Shown here: positions 20,967 to 31,346 of the stretch, piece by piece
Layout of the letters: each line of letters starts with the position of its first letter
Numbering within the stretch: the first letter of the stretch is position 1
From: Epithemia pelagica
Lineage: Eukaryota > Bacillariophyta > Bacillariophyceae > Surirellales > Surirellaceae
Direction of reading: 5' to 3'
DNA: 64,000 nt
NCBI GenBank assembly: GCA_946965045.2
Contig: OX337232.1
Span: 1,240,001-1,304,000, forward strand
Translations under genes and position numbers: made by a program
Notes under the pieces: model-generated
Database searches by the model: none
Told to the model about the DNA's origin: nothing
Seen by the model: only the letters and a program-made list of their open reading frames with translations

Positions 20967-22703
20967 ATGAGCAAAATATGGTTTGGCAGACACATGCTGG
21001 TTGGGTTACTCTTGGTGCTTCAAGTTGTCTGTCCATTAGTCAAGTGTTTTGCTTCGTATTCCAATAATCTCAATCATGATTCTCATGTACTCCGCCATGA
21101 CAACCCAATCTGGAATGGCAAGGACAAGAATGTACAGAAAAACATCTCGAGACGCATTCTTGCTTCTTCACCGTCTGCAGTATGGACAAAGGCGTCGGAC
21201 AAAGACGATATCGTCAATGACCATGGTCAAGATCACCCCTCGATCGAGGACACGGTCAATGAGAACGTGCACCATAGAGCTGACACTCAGAGCAACCAAG
21301 AAAATGCAATAGTCACCACCAAAGAACCTGGCATTTGGCCCTGTTGGGACGAGCTAGATGTACGTTTGACGAAGATTGCCTTGCCCGTAATGGCCAATCT
21401 AGCTATCAATCCATTGATTGGTGCTGTCGATCTCTTTTGGGTCAATCGAATGGGAAATGCCTTGGCTGTGGCTGGGCAAGCAGCGGCAAACCAAGTTTTC
21501 AATTCCGCCTTTTTTGTGGTCACCTTTCTTCCGAGTGTGACGGCCACCATCATCTCCAAAGAGAATGCAAAGAACAATCGTGAGGGAGTTCAAGATGCCA
21601 TTTCTCAAGCCTTGTTACTAGGAGTCATGATTGCACTGGTATGCAATGTCTTGCTCTTCTTCAATCCATCCCAGGTCCTCTCTTCGGTTCTCATGGAGGG
21701 CGCCCCCGCCATGGAATTTGCCACGCCCTACCTGATCTACCGCGCCTTTGCTTTTATACCTTCTCTTATCTCCTTGGTTGGATTTTCCGCCTTTCGTGGT
21801 GTGCTGGATACGGTAACTCCAGTGAAGATTAGCGTGTTTGCGAACATTATCAACGTCATTTTGGACCCTATATTGATCTTTTGGGCGTCCATGGGGGTGA
21901 AGGGGGCTGCCATTGCGACATTAGTGGCCGAAGTTGTTTCAGCAATTATATATCTGGTCGTTCTCCGGAAACGAGACATGCTTTTGTTCTGGAAACTGTT
22001 GCGCCTGCTGTCGTGGAAAAAGTTGGAGCCTCTATTGAAAGGAGGATTTGCCTTACAACTACGCAATGTTGCATTGAACGTTTCTCTTCTTGCCGTTCAA
22101 CGAGTTACTCAGAGAATTGACTCAACGGGCGTTGCAGCCGCGGCCCATCAAATGGCGATTCAGGTCTTTCAGCTTGGAGGAATCGTTCTGTTTGCTCTGT
22201 CCACCGTTGCACAGACTGTTGTACCCAATGACATGGTCGAGAAATATGATGACAAACTAAAGCGGATGACTGGTGGAATCGCAAAGGCCAAGAAAACGTC
22301 TCATCGTCTCATGTCTTGGGGATTGCTGCTTGGTATCAGCCTTGGGGTGATTCAAATGCTGGCATTACCCCTCATACAGAGATCAACGCCACTCCAGGAA
22401 GTCCGAGACGCAGCGAAGATTCCTTCAATTCTAGCCAGCGTATTCCAGTCAATGAACGGCCTTGTTTTTATCGGTGAAGGCATAATGGTTGGAACAGGAA
22501 GCTTTCTTGAGCTCTCCCTGAATACAATCGTAGCTACGGCGGGTTGTCTTTGTGCCCTTAATGTTTTCCCAGATATTTACGGCGTGACTGGAGTTTGGAT
22601 GGGTCTCGAAATCTTCAATGTGCTTCGGATGATTGGGGTGTATCTTCATCTTCGCGTCTATGGCCCGCTTTCCCCTAGGAGAACACGAGACACAAGTTCT
22701 TGA
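20967..22703 (+). CDS. MATE-family multidrug/toxin extrusion transporter, probably plastid- or endomembrane-targeted
   Basis: The protein has 578 residues in one exon. It begins with a clear signal peptide (hydrophobic residues 10-26) followed by a Ser/Asn-rich stretch to about residue 120, as in diatom plastid preproteins, but the usual ASAF-type cleavage motif is only weakly represented (CFASYS). The rest has about twelve hydrophobic segments with MATE features: ALPVMANLAINPLIGAVDLFWV, the repeat-half motif AAAHQMAIQVFQLGG, and a GFSAFRGVLDT loop. The closest pattern is the DinF/DTX45/EDS5-like group found in plant chloroplast envelopes. MATE proteins export organic compounds using H+ or Na+ gradients. 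The substrate is unknown. Confidence 0.87.
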   Translation: MSKIWFGRHMLVGLLLVLQVVCPLVKCFASYSNNLNHDSHVLRHDNPIWNGKDKNVQKNISRRILASSPSAVWTKASDKDDIVNDHGQDHPSIEDTVNENVHHRADTQSNQENAIVTTKEPGIWPCWDELDVRLTKIALPVMANLAINPLIGAVDLFWVNRMGNALAVAGQAAANQVFNSAFFVVTFLPSVTATIISKENAKNNREGVQDAISQALLLGVMIALVCNVLLFFNPSQVLSSVLMEGAPAMEFATPYLIYRAFAFIPSLISLVGFSAFRGVLDTVTPVKISVFANIINVILDPILIFWASMGVKGAAIATLVAEVVSAIIYLVVLRKRDMLLFWKLLRLLSWKKLEPLLKGGFALQLRNVALNVSLLAVQRVTQRIDSTGVAAAAHQMAIQVFQLGGIVLFALSTVAQTVVPNDMVEKYDDKLKRMTGGIAKAKKTSHRLMSWGLLLGISLGVIQMLALPLIQRSTPLQEVRDAAKIPSILASVFQSMNGLVFIGEGIMVGTGSFLELSLNTIVATAGCLCALNVFPDIYGVTGVWMGLEIFNVLRMIGVYLHLRVYGPLSPRRTRDTSS

Positions 22704-22864
22704 TAGGACCATATCATGTGACACTAGTTTGACAATCAACCCAAGCAACGCAACTGATGTTGATAAGAGATCTTAGCTAGCGGAGGATGATTATGTATGA
22801 CTGAGTGGGACAAAATTCAGGACGGTAACTGATCTCTGATGGTGTGATGACGACCAGATTGTGA

Positions 22865-25800
22865 TCAACCATGACGCCCTTTCCTGCTCTGGGTTTTGCT
22901 GCGATGTGATGAAGAGGAATATGAGTTCTCTTTGTTAGATAACCGGGAGGCATTCAAATGGTTCATATAGGAAATCGGTTGTGTCCTCTTTCGGTACTCT
23001 TCTTCCATTGCGTTTCGACGGGACGCTCGCTCTTCTTCAAGCTTGTCGCGGACTTTTTCATACTTTTTTGATAAGGCATCGTTTTCATATTCGACTTGTT
23101 TCTGTCGTCGTTCCAATCGATCATTTCTTTCTCTCTCGGACTTGAGTTCTCGCTTCAACTTTTCAATTAGAGAGTCAGAGTCCTTTCTACTTCCAGATGC
23201 CTCTTTCTCTTTTATCTCATAAAGTTGTGCCAAACTGACCATGTCTGCAAAAAGACATTCCAAGCTTTGCTGCATTTCCTGGTATGATTCCTCCGCGCTA
23301 TTGAGATGTTCTTCTTTGTCTTCCATTTGTGCTTGCAATGAAGTCGCTTTGCTTGTCAAGGTCGTAACCGATTCCATTGCGGAACGAAGTTGTTCCGTTA
23401 AAGTCTGCACTTCAGACTGAGATCTCTCGAGTGCGTTTTGCAGCTCCACCCCAGCTGAAGTGCTCTTGGACAGTTTCTCACTGCATTCCTGAAGAGACGA
23501 AGAAGCAGATTCATATGCCGCTTTGTTTTCCATTGCTTCCTTAACCGCATTGGCTACATCCTTCTCCTTTTGCTCAAGGATAGCTCTTGTTCTGGCAAGC
23601 TCTCCTTCGACTCTCCTTCTTTGAGCTTCTTCGACACTCAGTGCCTGCTTGATCTCGAGCTGAGACTGTCGATGAATAAGACTTCTTTCTCGAACAAAAT
23701 GGGCAGCTTTCGTTTCAAGAACGGATTCCATTTTCGCGTGTTTGGCAAGAAGACGCCTTTCATTCCCTTGATATTCCTCCAATTTCTTTTCGTTGTCCTT
23801 GCAACGTTTCCGAAGTTGGGCAATGGTTCCCTTTTCCTCTACATTGATGGCGTGAACCATTTCTGCCGTGAACCGAAATTTGTCGTCCTGGAGGATTAAC
23901 GATAAAAAGCGTAGACGACGCATTGTCCACTCAAGGGTGCTCTCGATGGGTGGTACGTGCTCGTTGGTTTCGGGCGACTGAGGTTTAAAAAATTCTGAAG
24001 AAAAGTAACTTGTTGTATCATCGACCCTTCTTCGTACCAATGCAGAATGTTGAATATCGCTTTCGGTGCATTCGCCGCCCCACCCGGCTCCCGACGATCT
24101 TGTTACGGCCACAAGAAAGGAAGCAGCTGCTAGCTGAACCATCGGGCCAATCCCCTTGTTCTCCGTGCCAGTGCGAATTTCTACAGTGCTAAGGTCAATT
24201 CCTATGCGGCTTAAATTGTGCGCAGTAGGAGTGCTTTTGTCGGACTCTGCACTATCTGCCGAGAGAGTGGTCTCATCGAGGTCCATGGCTGCCATGTTCA
24301 TCCGAGCATCGGAAGGCGTCATTATTCCAATTATTCCCTCAATCTTTTCTGCCGATTGAATGAGTGCGTTTTGTAACCCTGACGTTCCAGCATGAGACAG
24401 AATCAGAAACAACAGATCGAGCAAGACAAGGACCATAGGCTTGGACGAGTCGTCGAGGTCTTGACTGTGGAAAACCAATTTGTCAAAAATCGCAAGTCCT
24501 TTTTCACAGGTCATTTCGTTCCACAATGACTTGGAAAGGTCGTCATGATGAACAGATGCATCTGATAACAAGTGATAAAGGATCAAAGCATGCTGGTACG
24601 ATGAATCGTTGTCGTGATCTTTGTTGGATATTCCTTTAATTAGACACGAAACAAGTTCGTTCATGATCGTTGCTCTGGGTGTGTCCTCCATCTCCAAGTT
24701 GCGTCGTTGATCGTCTTGACAAATGTGTTGTTGATCGTCACGAAATAAGATTTCAAGTCCTGTTCTCGAAATATCAGGGATACAAAACAAAAAGCTTTTT
24801 ATCCGAGCACAAACAGAACCATCAGCATGTCCACCAAGCTCTAATAGTCGAGTCCACGTCTTGGAGATGGCAGCGCTCCAGTTATCATTATCCTGAATGG
24901 GAAGAGTAGTGAATGTGTCATCACCACAAATGAGTCGTTGATGCAGCAGTTGGACGGCCCACGTAGATGCTTGTCTGCTGTTGAAAATCCCGTCCGTACT
25001 CGTTACGTGGTGCCATAGATTTTCCCACAGCGATAACTCGTTCGAGAGGGAGCGAATCCTCGAGGACGCGATAGAAGATACCTGCAACGATGTTTTCTGA
25101 GTGAGAACGAGAAGTAGGTGAAAGCTTGACATTGAAAGTCTCGCATAGGATGAAAACGGCATGGAAGGATCCCTCAGACGTTCGGCATGCTCCAAAAGAA
25201 AATCAACCAATTTCTCTGGACCTGCTGCGTCGTCTCTCTCATTGACGACCATCTCGTGAACCCATTCATCGCATCCGTACTGCAAAAGTTGAGTCAATAG
25301 AGATACTGCAGATGTCTGTGTCTCTTCGAGCGACAGGATAAGGTGATCCTCTGACTGCTGATTCAAAACACTTCGTGCCAATACAGCGAGAATAGTCCAT
25401 TCTCGGGTTTCGTTAAGTCCACCTATCCACCAAACGCGGTCGCCCGATACCGGAACATTGTGTTTGTACAATATCCCATATTGTATCCGTTCGAGACATC
25501 TCCACGCTCCAGCCAAACATGCAGCGGCTCCAGTGCATATCAGACTCCTATTAATGTCCTGGGCGTGCCTGTCAACAAACGTTGTGCCGCACGCCATCAT
25601 TCGTAGCGCGTCCAAGACACATGTACCGGAGAGGGCTTTCACTGAGCTCACATCTTGTACCATGACAGCGTAGCAAAGCGGATCGTTGCTGCACCACCAT
25701 TCAGTGATTGCTGTGTACAATATTTTCCACCCAGAAACCATTGTTTGGTACAAACGACTTTCGGTTTCGGAATCGCTGGTGTGATTCTGATGCGGTATTA

Positions 25801-26404
25801 AAGAGAAAAAGATAACATTGGCAAGACTCGTCGCTTTCTCCAGCGTCCATTCGTACACTCCGAGGTTTGTGTGCTCGAGATATTGTGAAACTTCATTCAG
25901 AAGATGCTGCTGATGCTCATAACTCTTTTGCGATGCATCGTTTTTTCTGGTCGTGATAGTATCAATTATCGCGCTTAATCTTTTGGAAGAGGAACCAGGT
26001 GAGATCGTAGGGCGAGATTCTGTAGTGCTTCTGCGATGGTCGCATGACGACTTCCTCGCTCCAGATTTGTAGTAGTATGAGTGTTGTGAAGCGTCAAGTG
26101 ACGGTGCCACGGCAGTCTGAATTGGTGACGGGCGAGGGTTTCGGGACAAATCAATCTCTTGTGATTGGGTCAGTGTTGAGCGACGGCTTGTCCCTGCAAG
26201 GTACGGGTTTGTACAAGAAAGTGCATGATTCGACCGTCGTTTCTCTTCGATCTCCCTGATCGAGCTTCCTTGCAATGAAAAAGTTGTACTCATGGTACAC
26301 CTGCTGGCGAGAATACTTTTCTGAAGAGAGCAGGAGATATGAGATACGAGAGGAGAAGAAAAAAGCAGAAGGAAAGCAAGTCCTCCCGCGTTCGCGCGTG
26401 CCAT
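22865..26404 (-). CDS. Large protein with helical N-terminal part and long C-terminal coiled coil
   Basis: The protein has 1,179 residues in a single exon. Residues 1-25 are hydrophobic and could be a signal anchor, but a downstream Met (MSTTF) could also start it. Residues 30-170 are Ser/Arg-rich and low in complexity. Residues 180-800 are mostly helical with Leu-rich spacing like armadillo/HEAT folds, though I cannot assign repeats. Residues 840-1130 form a long heptad-patterned coiled coil (E/K/Q-rich, few prolines), and the C-terminus is Ser/Arg-rich. An armadillo-like body with a coiled-coil tail recalls CIP2A-type proteins, but this is only an architectural resemblance. The neighbour gene is divergent, only 95 bp away. 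Confidence 0.75.
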   Translation of the reverse strand: MARANAGGLAFLLLFSSPLVSHISCSLQKSILASRCTMSTTFSLQGSSIREIEEKRRSNHALSCTNPYLAGTSRRSTLTQSQEIDLSRNPRPSPIQTAVAPSLDASQHSYYYKSGARKSSCDHRRSTTESRPTISPGSSSKRLSAIIDTITTRKNDASQKSYEHQQHLLNEVSQYLEHTNLGVYEWTLEKATSLANVIFFSLIPHQNHTSDSETESRLYQTMVSGWKILYTAITEWWCSNDPLCYAVMVQDVSSVKALSGTCVLDALRMMACGTTFVDRHAQDINRSLICTGAAACLAGAWRCLERIQYGILYKHNVPVSGDRVWWIGGLNETREWTILAVLARSVLNQQSEDHLILSLEETQTSAVSLLTQLLQYGCDEWVHEMVVNERDDAAGPEKLVDFLLEHAERLRDPSMPFSSYARLSMSSFHLLLVLTQKTSLQVSSIASSRIRSLSNELSLWENLWHHVTSTDGIFNSRQASTWAVQLLHQRLICGDDTFTTLPIQDNDNWSAAISKTWTRLLELGGHADGSVCARIKSFLFCIPDISRTGLEILFRDDQQHICQDDQRRNLEMEDTPRATIMNELVSCLIKGISNKDHDNDSSYQHALILYHLLSDASVHHDDLSKSLWNEMTCEKGLAIFDKLVFHSQDLDDSSKPMVLVLLDLLFLILSHAGTSGLQNALIQSAEKIEGIIGIMTPSDARMNMAAMDLDETTLSADSAESDKSTPTAHNLSRIGIDLSTVEIRTGTENKGIGPMVQLAAASFLVAVTRSSGAGWGGECTESDIQHSALVRRRVDDTTSYFSSEFFKPQSPETNEHVPPIESTLEWTMRRLRFLSLILQDDKFRFTAEMVHAINVEEKGTIAQLRKRCKDNEKKLEEYQGNERRLLAKHAKMESVLETKAAHFVRERSLIHRQSQLEIKQALSVEEAQRRRVEGELARTRAILEQKEKDVANAVKEAMENKAAYESASSSLQECSEKLSKSTSAGVELQNALERSQSEVQTLTEQLRSAMESVTTLTSKATSLQAQMEDKEEHLNSAEESYQEMQQSLECLFADMVSLAQLYEIKEKEASGSRKDSDSLIEKLKRELKSERERNDRLERRQKQVEYENDALSKKYEKVRDKLEEERASRRNAMEEEYRKRTQPISYMNHLNASRLSNKENSYSSSSHRSKTQSRKGRHG

Positions 26405-26439
26405 GTGCCCTGCGGGGGTAGAAATGGCTACTCCTCTAG

Positions 26440-26464
26440 CTACTCCTCTAAACTAGAGGAGTAG
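26440..26464. promoter_or_regulatory. Perfect hairpin in a 95-bp divergent promoter
   Basis: CTACTCCTCTA (26440-26450) and TAGAGGAGTAG (26454-26464) are exact reverse complements with a 3-nt loop; another CTACTCCTCTA copy precedes at about 26429. The hairpin sits between the ATGs of two divergent genes (26404 and 26500), so it lies in both core promoters or 5' UTRs. The word resembles the TAGGAGTA octamer found elsewhere in the window. Confidence 0.55.
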
Positions 26465-26499
26465 GTTTGGAGAAGAGCAGCGTGCTTATCCGTATCGTG

Positions 26500-27437
26500 A
26501 TGAAGACTTACAGACTATGGTGCCTTTGCATTGCTGTGGTGGACGTCCTCGGCCGAACTGAATGTGCCATTCCTGCACGAGAACGATGCCGCTTTCAATC
26601 GTTCCAACGCCATCGCTTATCTGATGATCAAGGATTCGAACAAGCCCACAAGATCCATTTTCCATCAAATCAATCCAATGTGCTAGCTATTCCACGTGGT
26701 GGGTTCAACGTCGCGACAGCAACTGCTACAGCTACTTCAGCATTTCTGGGCTTAAATGGAGGTCTTTTGCTAGTCAACCCCAATGCTGTGCTTCGGCAGA
26801 TCTACAGATTGGAACCATCGGTGGACCCAGAAGACGCCGAGCTAAGCACAGTTCTTATGAGATCTATTGGTACTGTCTCTGTCGGGGTTGCCATGACAGT
26901 ATATCTATCAGTCGTTCTCCAAGCACAACTTCAATTCGCGGTGGCAGTCGGTTTGATTCCTCGATTGCTCATGTTTTTTTGTGGATGTTAGTGTTTTATC
27001 GAAGATTTCCTTTTCTATTCATTAATACTATCATGGGCTGCTGGTGCAAATATTCCCTGTTGGCAGGTCTTGGTACTGCACTGAAAACATGGAAAGTCTT
27101 CTCGGCGGTATCCATGATTAAAGGCATGTCTCTGGTGGTATCCCCGAAGAAGGCCCTTCATAAGTTCCTCGGCGTAGACACAATTGGAAGAAAGCCTCAG
27201 GCATTGAGTAAAGGGCTTGGAAATGAAGTGGCAACTAGCGCTTTCCTAATGGGATCGTTGGCGCTAGGCCTTAGCCCTGTCCGTGCAGCGGGGTACACGT
27301 GCCTCCTATGGATTGTGCTCCTGGCTGACATGGCTTGGAGGGACCAAACATGGAAACTCATGGATGATCATCCTCGTACGCAGTACATCCATATGGCCAT
27401 ATCCACACTTTTTGCGGCAGGTTTCCTCCTAGCATAG
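26500..27437 (+). CDS. Unrecognised membrane protein with signal peptide and two similar halves
   Basis: Exons are 26500-26980 and 27067-27437, giving 283 residues. The 86-bp intron (GTGGAT...GGCAG) restores frame and joins RLLMFF to CLGTALKTWK. The start at 26500 gives a signal peptide (MKTYRLWCLCIAVVDVLG...), then a Ser/His/Gln-rich stretch, suggesting secretion or plastid entry. Residues after about 80 hold about six hydrophobic helices. The two halves look related: each has a G-x-x-L-V-x-P-x-x-x-L motif (GGLLLVNPNAVL and GMSLVVSPKKAL) followed by helices of similar spacing. I do not recognise the family. Confidence 0.7.
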
Positions 27438-27909
27438 TTCATACTAGGCGGGTTACAAGTTACAACAATCCGACTGCCACTCTGCAGTACCCTTCGCTTT
27501 CACAGGATGTAGACTCTCGAAGCATCACGTGCCACCACTAGAAGGAGGAGTAGATCTAAGGAGGGTCAGGTGTCAGGTAGTCTTTTCGGCATGTTCCAAA
27601 ACTATCTAGTGTGCATATGTAATTATCCTTTCGTTAATATTAATTACTATTTCCATAGAAGCGCTGAGGAATATCTTACGTTCTTCTCTCGCTCTCGCCC
27701 CTTGATGGTGACAACAATCGTTCATGGTGTTGTTGTGATGTCGTTATAGAAGACCATCGGCTCTATTGCTCCAGATCTCACAACAAATTAAGTACGTGTC
27801 TCATAATGAATTACTTCTTCAGTCATGCGTTGACTTTGTCACTGAGAATTCTGCTTCACTTGGTTTTTGAATCGAACTGCAAACCCTGCTTACTAGGAGT
27901 ACAGACATC
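27438..27909. other. Intergenic region upstream of the complex I subunit gene
   Basis: This 470-bp AT-rich stretch has no protein-like ORF. The octamer TAGGAGTA occurs at 27894-27901, only 8 bp before the downstream start codon, so it is probably in the 5' UTR. Confidence 0.5.
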
Positions 27910-28281
27910 ATGACAAGCAGCGTGGACGACGACGAGGAGTTTAAAGTTACACTTCCAGATCCCATTTACCCCCGTAAGCGATACCCATACATCGATAAGG
28001 AACTTACGGTGGAAGGTTGTTTCCGCTTGATGCGCTGGTCCGATGTTGGTATTTGGACAACCGGAACGGTTGGAAGCTGGCTGTTCGGTTTCTTGAAAGG
28101 ATACCCCGTTCGTTTTGCTACTGCAGGTCTGATGGGAACTGTTGGATTCACTTTTGGATCCTTCGTTGTGATTCAAAATGTTCGGGCACGAGTGATGGGA
28201 TATAGCGAAAATGCGCGGGAAGTCGAATGGTATAAAAAACGTAAGGCCGCACGAAATGCTGCCATGGAAAAGAAAGCATGA
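27910..28281 (+). CDS. Mitochondrial complex I 21 kDa-type accessory subunit
   Basis: The protein has 123 residues. It matches the NADH-ubiquinone oxidoreductase 21 kDa subunit family of fungi and plants: KRYPYIDKE near residue 23 (family: YPxIDxDP), two hydrophobic helices (about 45-65 and 72-90), then the diagnostic RVMGYSENAREVEWY (family: RFWGWTENAREVE). The C-terminus is a Lys/Ala-rich helix. It is a supernumerary subunit in the membrane arm of respiratory complex I, in the mitochondrial inner membrane. No cleavable presequence is visible, normal for these subunits. Confidence 0.8.
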   Translation: MTSSVDDDEEFKVTLPDPIYPRKRYPYIDKELTVEGCFRLMRWSDVGIWTTGTVGSWLFGFLKGYPVRFATAGLMGTVGFTFGSFVVIQNVRARVMGYSENAREVEWYKKRKAARNAAMEKKA

Positions 28282-28625
28282 ATAGCAAAAGATGACAAGA
28301 CGAGGAGGTCGATTGAAAATACAATGGAAAAACAATCTCGCGTCTCAATAGCACTCCTAGTGTAGGACTTGTCTTTATTCGTCGTATTTTAGAACAGCAC
28401 GATTCATTCAATGGCTCTGTTTGTTAACCATGCCATTTCTGTCCCTGTGTCGAATACAGGTTCCACGGCGGCTTTGTTCGGGGGGAAATCACTTAGGCCA
28501 ACTTACGGAAATCCAAAAAGGATAGAAGTACTACATTTGACATAAGTGAACAACGCACAAGGGACTACCGCTACGGATATTGTGAAACTCGCACAACGCG
28601 CATGGTGAACAAAATAAGATAGATA

Positions 28626-29750
28626 TTAAAGTCGAGGTATAAATTGTTCAAAATGCGTTCGAGCATGCTGAATATTCCACTCTGTGACTTGTGTCCGAAC
28701 CGCCGGATTGGATACAATGACCATCACATAGGTATTGGCGGTGAAGACATCAATGAATGCGCGAAACCGTGAATTTCGTACCTGCATTCCTTGGAATTGC
28801 GATTGGGCTTTCCCACAACTCAGTTTGAACTGCTTCACAATATTGGATATTTTTTCAAAGCGATGGGCATCCAACGGAGCGTTTCGTCGCTTGGGCCCCG
28901 TCGAACTCACTGCTTCCATACCAGTGCGACTGTCCCCATTTGTCGCTCCCTGTTCCTCCATTAAAGGCTGTGGCGAGAGCGGGTCCATGGACAGAGGTTG
29001 GCCTTCTCCTGTTTCCTGCTCCTCTCCTTGTACTTTGCTTTCCCCGCTCGCCGGCGTCGAGTCACTATTTGTTACATTCGAATCAGGTGCATCTTCTGTT
29101 GTGGCGTGCGCGATCACCAAAAAGGTGGCTCGTTCAAATAGAACGACTTCATCGGCATCGCACAAGGTGCAAAAGCGGTTCAAATGTGTTTCCAACAAGC
29201 CCATGTTGGGGATCAGATTAGTCACAATTTCACTCCAGGCCTTGTAGAGCGTTTCATCCCATATTGAGGTTCCAAAACATTGAAAATTTCCAACGTTGCA
29301 TTCTCTGCAGGTTTCCGCTATCAAACTCCGACGTTCATTAAGAATGCCTTGTCTATCTTCTTCCACTACCAGATCCATTTTGTGGATCAGTACAAAGATA
29401 CGGGCGTCGGGGCTATTTTCCTCAATCGCCTGAAGCACGCCACGGAAATGTTCAAAATCAATGTCGGTGCTGTTGGATTCGATATCAAATACATAGATAA
29501 GCAGTTCTACCGAACGAAAGATTGTCTCTCTGTCTCGTTCAAAGTAGGATTCGAAAAAGGCATCTTGGCCACCACAATCCCATAAGTTCAGGACGAGATC
29601 TCCAAGAAAACGAACTTGGTGGTTTTCTACATCCAAGGTTGGGCTCAATCTCGTCGTATCACGGGCCAAGTAGTTTGCGAAAATAATAGACCGCATGCTC
29701 GTCTTGCCCGAGTGGGCTTTTCCCATTAACAGAACCTTCTTCTTCGCCAT
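28626..29750 (-). CDS. Rag-family GTPase, RagA/RagB/Gtr1 type
   Basis: The protein has 374 residues from ATG at 29748-29750; the longer open frame begins with GTG and is unlikely to be used. Motifs are the P-loop GKAHSGKTS (10-18), switch II WDCGGQ, and HKMD for guanine specificity. The N-terminal domain is followed by a roadblock-type C-terminal domain that contains an extra Ser/Pro/Glu-rich insertion (about 245-300) before [18 protein letters not shown]. RagA/Gtr1 pairs with RagC/Gtr2 on lysosomes or vacuoles and passes amino-acid status to TORC1. Strong similarity to the RagA branch rather than RagC rests on the N-terminal motif [20 protein letters not shown]. Confidence 0.92.
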   Translation of the reverse strand: MAKKKVLLMGKAHSGKTSMRSIIFANYLARDTTRLSPTLDVENHQVRFLGDLVLNLWDCGGQDAFFESYFERDRETIFRSVELLIYVFDIESNSTDIDFEHFRGVLQAIEENSPDARIFVLIHKMDLVVEEDRQGILNERRSLIAETCRECNVGNFQCFGTSIWDETLYKAWSEIVTNLIPNMGLLETHLNRFCTLCDADEVVLFERATFLVIAHATTEDAPDSNVTNSDSTPASGESKVQGEEQETGEGQPLSMDPLSPQPLMEEQGATNGDSRTGMEAVSSTGPKRRNAPLDAHRFEKISNIVKQFKLSCGKAQSQFQGMQVRNSRFRAFIDVFTANTYVMVIVSNPAVRTQVTEWNIQHARTHFEQFIPRL

Positions 29751-30472
29751 GGTCCATTCGGTTGCACTCTGTTTTCTGTTTTCTGTTCCGATGCGCCAGG
29801 GATCGGTCGCAGTTCTGAATGAGTGGATGGGAGCGCTGGAGTGTGAATCTTGTTTGGTCGCGACGGGAATAGATTCTTTTCTTGCATTTATGCCCACCGA
29901 TGTCGCTTTGTCTATGGGACGTTTGTTGATGAGAAAAAATGAGAGGACTGGCTTAGGAGACGACCATGTACCATGTCGTCTACATCTACTGTGCTTAAAC
30001 TGTTTTCCTCTCTACTAGAGGAAGAGCAGTGACCAAGCACAAGTACCTTCATTCCTATAGAACGTCCGCATGCGCATCCATTTCGATCCGGAGGAGCAAT
30101 GACGACTAGCCTATCCGGTCGGTAGTTCGAATGTTGTGAGCTGTCGTGCCAAAAAAACTCAGTTCCTACATAGTGTGAATCGGCACTGTTCTCCATCCAC
30201 AAAGCGTTCTTGCTCTTGCGTGCTATCACATATTCATAACTACAACATACAAAAAACATCGTAGGAGTACCTAGTTGAGATTTTATGTTTAGTGGTAGGC
30301 TTTCACGGCAGAATCAAAATTCGGAAAGTCTGACAACTTGTGTTTGTGTGTGAGTGTGTGGTTTACACTGCAAAAATTTCCCCAGGTTCGGGAGGTGGTC
30401 CCAGACCATTCGAACAGGTGTGGCGTTATGAATAGATGTACGGATGAATCGATAAAGATCTTCGTTCGCCGA
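29751..30472. other. Intergenic region between the Rag GTPase and the 239-residue gene
   Basis: About 720 bp with no protein-like ORF. TAGGAGTA occurs at 30262-30269. It should contain the Rag gene promoter (right of 29750) and the 3' UTR of the next gene. Confidence 0.45.
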
Positions 30473-31192
30473 CTAGGAAGGCCGCCGCGTAAGGAGATAT
30501 GGAACTTGTGCTGATCCCAGTTGGCGTGCAAACAGTCGAGAGGACCTTGTCGCTTCGGCACTGACTCGTGCAATGTTTTCTGCCAGTACCTGTTTGTCGG
30601 GCCAATCGCCTTTTTGTAGATTGAGCACAATTTCCATCAAGCATTTGCGCAATTCCTGTCGATCACGACTGATACGTCGTACAATAAATCGTTCCATTCC
30701 CAGCAAGTATTCGTCATTGTGTCGATATTGATTCTTAATTGCAGCCGACAGTTCCCGTGGCAGAATATTGTCCCGTGCTGTTTCCTGATCTTGCTCAAAA
30801 CAACACTGATATGTCGCCTCTAGCACATTTTGGACAGAACCCGACGATGGATTCTTAGCCTCGTATTTGTGGAGCGTTTTTATTGTTCGGATAATGGATT
30901 CTTTGAATCTAGCAAGATCGTCTGCTGTATACCAGAAGTCCTGACACTCTTCTCTGTGTACTGTTTCATTGGCGAAGTAGGAATTTTTCTCCTCTGCAAA
31001 GCGTACTCTTAAAGGACATGTCGGTGGAGCCGGTAATCGATGCGTCTTTCGTCGGTCGGCGCTTCTTAATGGCTTACGTGGAGGTGTATCGGCAGTGAGG
31101 GTCGATGAGAGCGAAGCATCGTCTCGTGATACAGGATTCCACGCCGGCTTCACGATCAAATTGGACTGTGCTTTGGATGGCCGAGTTTTCAT
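30473..31192 (-). CDS. Unknown protein, helical, with RVRFAEEKNSYF motif
   Basis: The protein has 239 residues from ATG at 31190-31192. I know of no function. A basic Ser/Pro-rich N-terminus is followed by RVRFAEEKNSYFANETVHREECQDFWYTADDLARFK (residues about 62-97; a beta strand and helix pattern), then a mostly helical remainder with IIRTIKTLHKYE and FIVRRISRDRQELRKCLMEIVLNLQ. The combination of a V-R-F-x-x start, WYT and a long charged helix recurs in many diatom proteins of unknown function, as far as I recall. No signal or membrane segment. Confidence 0.7.
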   Translation of the reverse strand: MKTRPSKAQSNLIVKPAWNPVSRDDASLSSTLTADTPPRKPLRSADRRKTHRLPAPPTCPLRVRFAEEKNSYFANETVHREECQDFWYTADDLARFKESIIRTIKTLHKYEAKNPSSGSVQNVLEATYQCCFEQDQETARDNILPRELSAAIKNQYRHNDEYLLGMERFIVRRISRDRQELRKCLMEIVLNLQKGDWPDKQVLAENIARVSAEATRSSRLFARQLGSAQVPYLLTRRPS

Positions 31193-31346
31193 GGTTGTTG
31201 CAATTCAAGGGAATGATTGCACACTCGGCCGTTCTTTTCTAGCTTCCTTTGACGATCGTTCGGTGTTTCAAAGGGTTGTCTGGTACGATGCCAATCAATG
31301 GTGTTTGGTATATGCTTTATGTGGTTCTTTGCCGTGGATGCTTCCC

